DNA of 11,111 bases from assembly GCA_900551605.1 (NCBI GenBank), contig URWS01000019.1, positions 1-11,111 of the forward strand, written 5' to 3'. A program made the translations under genes and the position numbers. Below the pieces are notes generated by a model, which saw nothing but the letters and a program-made list of their open reading frames with translations, did not search any database and was not told the origin of the DNA. Source of the stretch: an uncultured Collinsella sp. (GTDB taxonomy: Bacteria > Actinomycetota > Coriobacteriia > Coriobacteriales > Coriobacteriaceae). Shown here one piece after another: positions 6,839 to 11,111 of this stretch (position 1 is the stretch's first letter; every line of letters begins with the position of its first letter).

Positions 6839-6865
6839 AGGTTAATCCCTAGATAGGGGAGTGGT

Positions 6866-7903
6866 ATGGGTAAGTACATCGTTAAACGTGTGCTTCAGTT
6901 CATCCCGGTGTTTTTGGGCGTTACGCTGATTCTGTTCGCCCTCCAGAATATCGTGCCGGGAGATCCGATCAAGCTGATCGGTGGAGACAAGGCTCTATCC
7001 CCCGAGGTGGAGCTTCAGCTTCGCGTCCGCTATCACCTGGTCCAGTCGGACGAGGACGGCAACGCGATCCTTGACGAGAACGGCGACCCCGTTCAAACGT
7101 CGCTCGTGGACCGTTACTTGTATTACATGAACGGCCTGCTTCATGGCGATCTGGGCAATTCGTATCAGCGCAAGCTGCCGGTTACGGAAATCTTTGCCCA
7201 GAAGTATCCGTATACGGTTAAACTTGCCGCGTGCGCCATCGTGCTCGAGGCAATCATGGGTATCGGTGCGGGTATCATTTCGGCGGTAAAGCGTTATTCC
7301 TTCTGGGATATTTTGGTAACGCTCACCACGTCGATCCTCGTTGCCGTTCCGGCCTTCTGGCTCGGTATGTTGCTGCAGCTGTTCTTTGGCGTCATTCTCA
7401 AGGACGCCACGGGCGGTGCATTCTCCATGCCGATCTCGGGTGCCGGCGGTGCCAGCTCTCAGTATCAGGATTGGATGCACTATGTGCTTCCGACCATTAC
7501 GCTGGCTTCGGTTTCGACCGCTTATGCTGCCCGCATTATGCGCTCACAGCTGCTTGACGTCATGAACCAGGATTACATCCGCACGGCAAAGGCCAAGGGT
7601 CTCTCCAATCGTGCGATCATCATCAAGCATGCGCTTAAGAATGCACTCATCCCCGTCGTTACCTATATTGGTGTCGACTTTGGTGGCATGCTTTCGGGCG
7701 CCATCCTGACCGAGACGGTCTTCAACTGGCCCGGTATCGGCTATGAGGTCTATCGCGCCATTAGCATGCGTGACTGGCCCATCGTTATGGGCGGCGTTAC
7801 GCTCATCGTCGTCGTAGTCATGGTGATCAACCTGCTCGTCGACATTAGCTATGCATTCCTCGACCCGCGCATCCGCCTTGGCGGTCCGTCGGATAAGGCC
7901 TAA
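6866..7903 (+). CDS. oppB: Peptide ABC transporter permease, OppB/DppB type
   Basis: This is one half of the membrane channel. The 345 aa begin with the family signature MGKYIVKRVLQFIPVFLGV, the first membrane helix (about 9-29), followed by VPGDP. Further helices fall near 119-140, 148-176, 205-223, 260-283 and 308-330. The cytoplasmic EAA loop is at about 237-258 (RTAKAKGLSNRAIIIKHALK) and contacts an ATPase. The end has the family DPRIR motif (333-337). Residues 60-78 are an acidic stretch (SDEDGNAILDENGDPVQT) where relatives usually have a short turn before HGDLG. The ribosome site AGGGGAG (6855-6861) could be partly masked by a small hairpin. oppC follows after 14 nt. The E. coli counterparts are OppB and DppB; specificity cannot be read from the permease. 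Confidence 0.95.
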   Translation: MGKYIVKRVLQFIPVFLGVTLILFALQNIVPGDPIKLIGGDKALSPEVELQLRVRYHLVQSDEDGNAILDENGDPVQTSLVDRYLYYMNGLLHGDLGNSYQRKLPVTEIFAQKYPYTVKLAACAIVLEAIMGIGAGIISAVKRYSFWDILVTLTTSILVAVPAFWLGMLLQLFFGVILKDATGGAFSMPISGAGGASSQYQDWMHYVLPTITLASVSTAYAARIMRSQLLDVMNQDYIRTAKAKGLSNRAIIIKHALKNALIPVVTYIGVDFGGMLSGAILTETVFNWPGIGYEVYRAISMRDWPIVMGGVTLIVVVVMVINLLVDISYAFLDPRIRLGGPSDKA

Positions 7904-7917
7904 GGGAGGTACGTCTC

Positions 7918-8853
7918 ATGCAGGAAACTGATTCTCAGTCTCAGGAGCAGGCTACCGCCACCAAGGTCGCATCTGCTCCCGCCAAGTCCCGCACGCTGTG
8001 GGGCGACGCTTTTAAGCGTCTTCGTAAGAACAAGCTCGCCGTTATCGGTGTCTGCTGGATCATCATCGTCGTTGTGGTTGCCCTGACCGCAGATCTGTGG
8101 GCTAAGCCCTGGCTCGGTTCGCCGACGGCTTCCGATTCGACTACCATGGCCGAGACATCGCTGCTGGCTCCGTGTGCCGAGCACCCGTTTGGCACCGATG
8201 CCCTTGGTCGTGACATTCTCGTCCGTGTTATCTACGGTGCACGCGTTTCGCTGTCCGTCGGCATTATGGCCACCGCCATCTCCACGTTGATCGGTCTGGT
8301 CATGGGTGCCCTGGCCGGTTTCTACGGCGGCATCTGGGATACGATCATCATGCGCTGTGCGGATATCTTCCTAGCGTTCCCGTACGTGCTGTTCGTCGTC
8401 GCCATGATCGCTGTTATCGGCCGTGGCCTTCAGAACGTCTTCATCGCCATCGGTATTCTCGGCTGGCCTTCGATTGCGCGTGTCTTCCGCTCTGCAATCT
8501 TGACGGTCAAGGAAAACGACTATGTTGACGCTGCGCGCGCGATGGGTGCATCTGATGCCCGTATCGTCGTGCGTCACATCTTCCCGAACTCCGTCGCCTC
8601 CATCGTGGTCTACGCGACCATGAACATTGGTGGCGCCATTCTGACCGAGTCCGCTCTGTCCTTCCTCGGCATGGGCGTTATTCCGCCTACGCCTTCGTGG
8701 GGCTCCATGATTCAGGACGGTCAGCAGTATCTTCTGACTGCTCCCTGGATGATGATCATGCCCGGTCTGGCAATTCTCTCGACGGTGCTCGCCTTCACCC
8801 TGCTGGGTGACGGTCTGCGCGACGCCCTCGACGTCAAGATGAAGGACGCATAA
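7918..8853 (+). CDS. oppC: Peptide ABC transporter permease, OppC/DppC type
   Basis: This is the second half of the channel, 311 aa. It begins with a hydrophilic cytoplasmic tail (about 1-40, rich in Ser, Gln and Ala), then a first helix (about 41-60). The family motif FGTDALGRDIL (91-101) precedes the core BPD transporter domain, with hydrophobic segments near 106-136, 145-165, 168-188, 225-245 and 275-297. The EAA loop lies at about 205-225 (AARAMGASDARIVVRHIFPN) and docks onto an ATPase. LGMGVIPPTPSWG is another typical OppC/DppC block. A strong ribosome site GGGAGG (7904-7909) stands 8 nt before the ATG, directly after the oppB stop. It is followed by oppD after 2 nt. Nothing is truncated or unusual. 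Confidence 0.95.
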   Translation: MQETDSQSQEQATATKVASAPAKSRTLWGDAFKRLRKNKLAVIGVCWIIIVVVVALTADLWAKPWLGSPTASDSTTMAETSLLAPCAEHPFGTDALGRDILVRVIYGARVSLSVGIMATAISTLIGLVMGALAGFYGGIWDTIIMRCADIFLAFPYVLFVVAMIAVIGRGLQNVFIAIGILGWPSIARVFRSAILTVKENDYVDAARAMGASDARIVVRHIFPNSVASIVVYATMNIGGAILTESALSFLGMGVIPPTPSWGSMIQDGQQYLLTAPWMMIMPGLAILSTVLAFTLLGDGLRDALDVKMKDA

Positions 8854-8855
8854 GG

Positions 8856-9947
8856 ATGAAGAAGAACAAGAACTATGTGGACCTGAAGGACCAGCCGGTT
8901 CCCGAGGGCCAGCATCTGCTCGAGGTCGACGACCTTAAGATGTATTTCCACACCGAGGATGGCGTCGTTCGCGCTGTCGATGGTGTGTCCTACACGCTCG
9001 ATCGTGGCGAGACCCTTGGTGTCGTCGGTGAGTCCGGCTCTGGTAAGTCCGTGACTGCCATGACCATCATGGGCCTTATCTCGATGCCTCCGGGAAAGAT
9101 CGAGGGCGGCGACGTTCGCTATCGCGGCCGCTCCATCCTCGAGATGACCGAGGAAGAGATGCAGCACATTCGCGGCAACGATATCGCGATGATCTTCCAG
9201 GATCCTATGACCTCCTTGAACCCGGTTTATAAGATCGGCAAGCAGGTGGGCGAGGGCCTTCGTCTGCACCGTGGCTACTCCAAGCAGGAGGCGCTCAAGC
9301 GTGCCACCGAGCTTTTGGACCTCGTTGGTATTCCCGAGCCCGAGAAGCGCGTCAACGAGTATCCGCACCAGTTCTCTGGCGGTATGCGTCAGCGCGTCAT
9401 GATTGCCATGGCTCTTGCCTGCGATCCCGATATTCTGATTGCCGACGAGCCCACGACTGCTCTGGACGTTACCATCCAGGCTCAGATTATTGAGCTTATG
9501 CAGGAAATGCAGGAGAAGAACGGCAACGCCATCATCATGATTACCCATGACCTGGGCGTCGTTGCCGATATGGCCGATAAGATCATGGTTATGTACGCCG
9601 GCCGTCCCGTCGAGTTCGGTACTGCTGAGGAAATCTTCTACGAGAGCCGCCACCCCTACACCTGGGGCCTTATCCGCTCCATCCCGGAGCAGGCCATCGA
9701 AGAGAAGAAGCCGCTTACGCCGATTCACGGCAACCCGCCTTCGCTCATGAACCTGCCCGAGGGCTGCGTGTTCTCGCCTCGTTGTCCCTATGCGACCGAT
9801 AAGTGCCGCAAGCAGCGCCCCGAGCGCGTTGTCACCGAGTCTGGTCATTACTCTGCGTGCCACTACTCCGGTGACCCCGAGTTTCTCAAGAACGCTCCTG
9901 AGACGTCCCGTACGCGCAAGGATTCCAAGAAGGGAGGCGAGGCGTAA
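8856..9947 (+). CDS. oppD: Peptide ABC transporter ATP-binding protein, OppD/DppD type
   Basis: This is one of two ATPases powering peptide import at the inner face of the membrane. Motifs in the 363 aa: Walker A GESGSGKS (58-65), Q-loop [14 protein letters not shown] signature FSGGMRQ (173-179), Walker B ending in ADEPTTALD (Asp197, Glu198) and H-loop ITHDLG. The C-terminal oligopeptide-transporter extension carries Cys304, Cys310, Cys317 and Cys335 (C-x5-C-x6-C-x17-C). Such a motif is linked to a [4Fe-4S] cluster in some peptide-transporter ATPases. The start is 2 nt after oppC, with GAAGGA (8841-8846) as ribosome site inside oppC. The stop and the oppF start share one base (TAATG). The gene is complete. 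OppD and DppD cannot be told apart from sequence inspection alone. Confidence 0.95.
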   Translation: MKKNKNYVDLKDQPVPEGQHLLEVDDLKMYFHTEDGVVRAVDGVSYTLDRGETLGVVGESGSGKSVTAMTIMGLISMPPGKIEGGDVRYRGRSILEMTEEEMQHIRGNDIAMIFQDPMTSLNPVYKIGKQVGEGLRLHRGYSKQEALKRATELLDLVGIPEPEKRVNEYPHQFSGGMRQRVMIAMALACDPDILIADEPTTALDVTIQAQIIELMQEMQEKNGNAIIMITHDLGVVADMADKIMVMYAGRPVEFGTAEEIFYESRHPYTWGLIRSIPEQAIEEKKPLTPIHGNPPSLMNLPEGCVFSPRCPYATDKCRKQRPERVVTESGHYSACHYSGDPEFLKNAPETSRTRKDSKKGGEA

Positions 9948-10975
9948 TGGCAGATACCAACGAGCGTACTCCGTTGCTGAAGGTCGAGCACCTCTCTAAG
10001 GAGTTTCCCGCTGAGTCCGGCATGTTCGCCAAGCGCTTCTCCAAGCGTGTCGTCTCTGCTGTGAACGACATCTCTTTTGAGATTTATCCTGGCGAGACCT
10101 TTGGTCTGGTTGGTGAGTCTGGTTGCGGTAAGTCCACGACGGGTCGCACCATCATGCGCTTGACCAAGCCGACCGCCGGTAAGGTGTTCTTCCAGGGCAA
10201 AGATGTTGCCGAGATGAGCAAGCATGAGATCAAGGACATGCGTCGCGAGATGCAGTTTATCTTCCAGGATCCTTATGCTTCGCTCAACCCTCGTATGACC
10301 ATCGGTGAGATTGTCTCTGAGCCCATGACCATTCACGGCGTGGGCACCAAGGAGGAGCGCATTGAGCGCGTCCGCGAGCTTCTCGACGTCGTTGGACTGA
10401 ACCCCGAGCACATCAACCGCTATCCGCATGAGTTCTCCGGCGGTCAGCGTCAGCGTGTCGGCATTGCCCGCGCTTTTGCGCTGAAGCCCAAGCTGATTAT
10501 CTGCGACGAGCCGGTTTCCGCTCTGGATGTTTCCATTCAGGCCCAGGTTCTGAACCTGCTCAAGGAACTGCAGGACAAGTTCGGTACCGCGTATCTGTTT
10601 ATCGCCCACGACCTGTCCGTCGTACAGCACATCTCCGATCGCGTTGCCGTTATGTATCTGGGTAAGATGGTCGAGGTTTCGGACTGGAAGACGCTCTATA
10701 GTGAGCCTCACCATCCGTACACGCAGTCGCTGCTGTCTGCCGTGCCGGTGCCCGATCCGGATATCCAGAAGACCCGTAAGCGCATCATCCTTGCCGGCGA
10801 TCCGCCGTCACCGCTGGATCCGCCGACCGGTTGCCGTTTCCACACCCGCTGCCCGATCGCGCAGGGCATCTGCTCTGAGAAACTTCCCGAGTTTAAGGAA
10901 GTTGCACCGGGTCACTGCTGCGCCTGCCACTTCGCCGAGCCGTTCCCGATCAAGGAATCGCACATCGACCTGTAG
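9947..10975 (+). CDS. oppF: Peptide ABC transporter ATP-binding protein, OppF/DppF type
   Basis: This second ATPase should pair with OppD to form the nucleotide-binding heterodimer. Motifs in the 342 aa: Walker A GESGCGKS (56-63), Q-loop IFQDPYASLNP, signature FSGGQRQ (163-169), Walker B ending in CDEPVSALD (Asp187, Glu188) and H-loop IAHDLS. The segment FPAESGMFAKRF (20-31) before the Walker A is the longer N-terminal loop usual in OppF. The C-terminal extension has Cys296, Cys302, Cys309 and Cys327 with the same spacing as OppD. The start overlaps the oppD stop by one base, with GGGAGG (9932-9937) 9 nt upstream, indicating coupling. It is the last gene of the operon. No intact terminator is seen before the probable IS end. 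Confidence 0.95.
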   Translation: MADTNERTPLLKVEHLSKEFPAESGMFAKRFSKRVVSAVNDISFEIYPGETFGLVGESGCGKSTTGRTIMRLTKPTAGKVFFQGKDVAEMSKHEIKDMRREMQFIFQDPYASLNPRMTIGEIVSEPMTIHGVGTKEERIERVRELLDVVGLNPEHINRYPHEFSGGQRQRVGIARAFALKPKLIICDEPVSALDVSIQAQVLNLLKELQDKFGTAYLFIAHDLSVVQHISDRVAVMYLGKMVEVSDWKTLYSEPHHPYTQSLLSAVPVPDPDIQKTRKRIILAGDPPSPLDPPTGCRFHTRCPIAQGICSEKLPEFKEVAPGHCCACHFAEPFPIKESHIDL

Positions 10976-11034
10976 TCGGTTGTTCTCGTCCGGGCCCGCC
11001 CTGGTGTTGCTTTTCAGAACGTCCTCGGACATGC

Positions 11035-11060
11035 AAGAAACCCCCGCTGCGCACTTTGTG
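11035..11060 (+). terminator. Possible 5' arm of an oppF terminator, interrupted
   Basis: AAGAAACCCCCGCTGCGCAC (11035-11054) followed by TTT-GTG looks like the A-tract, GC-rich 5' arm and loop of a rho-independent terminator. The expected GC-rich 3' arm and T-run are absent because the sequence switches to an IS-like end at about 11059. CAC (11052-11054) can pair with GTG (11058-11060), but nothing more. This is a tentative reading. Confidence 0.3.
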
Positions 11061-11111
11061 AACTGCACCCCAAAACTTGGACGGCTTAAATAAGAACTAC
11101 GCCGCAAGGGA
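11059..11111 (+). mobile_element. Left end of an IS3-family-like insertion sequence (partial)
   Basis: From 11059 the sequence TGAACTGCACCCCAAAACTT, then GGACGGC, resembles by recall the terminal inverted repeats of IS3-family elements of the IS150/IS1296 kind (TGAACTG..CCCCAAAA.TTGGAC). It is followed by an AT-rich leader and then GCAAGGGA at the window end, which looks like the ribosome site of the first transposase ORF. No transposase codons are present in the window, and the right end and target duplication are not visible. TTGGAC (11077-11082) could serve as a -35 element. Reading stops where assemblies often break, at a repeated element. Confidence 0.5.

Noticed and set aside
8721..9863. 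380-aa reverse-strand ORF opposite oppC and oppD
   Set aside because: It is an antisense shadow with no family features, covering clear ATPase motifs on the + strand.
10976..11034. Search for a complete terminator right after oppF
   Set aside because: Only weak pairings such as GTCCG (10988-10992) with CGGAC (11026-11030) across a 33-nt loop were found, with no T-tract.

Overview
The window reads as bacterial chromosome from a high-GC actinobacterium, most likely class Coriobacteriia and possibly a Collinsella relative. This rests on the strong C/G-ending codon bias, the flavour of the proteins, and the glycolytic cluster that ends in secG. No 16S or other phylogenetic marker is present, so the placement is an inference. 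All supported genes lie on the + strand. The longer reverse-strand ORFs are shadows of this codon bias.

Left end (1-38): this is not genome. Positions 5-38 match the Illumina Nextera read-2 adapter, including the Tn5 mosaic end. Genomic sequence starts at about 39, inside gapA, whose N-terminal third is missing.

Glycolysis and secretion (39-4795): gapA (3' part), a strong terminator, then a tight pgk-tpiA-gpmI run (8-nt overlap, then a 5-nt gap). A nested hairpin terminator closes it, and secG follows with its own terminator. The four enzymes convert glyceraldehyde-3-phosphate and dihydroxyacetone phosphate to 2-phosphoglycerate. SecG is a small subunit of the Sec translocon.

Peptide uptake (about 4800-10975): a structured 5' region leads into a complete oligopeptide/dipeptide ABC importer in the classic order oppA-B-C-D-F. 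It comprises a binding lipoprotein, two permeases and two ATPases. Two stem-loops and a possible weak promoter separate oppA from oppB. oppB-C-D-F are nearly contiguous and probably translationally coupled. The arrangement suggests that more binding protein than membrane complex is made.

Right end (10976-11111): after oppF there is a short spacer that looks like one arm of a terminator. From about 11059 the sequence resembles the left terminal repeat and leader of an IS3-family insertion sequence, cut off by the window end.

I found no new defence, CRISPR, toxin-antitoxin or biosynthetic system. The region is mainly housekeeping. The points worth a second look are the adapter, the probable IS end sitting in a possible terminator, the oppA/oppB intergenic RNA structures, an unusual loop in OppB, a combined Tat-type and lipobox signal on OppA, and matching four-cysteine motifs in both ATPases.
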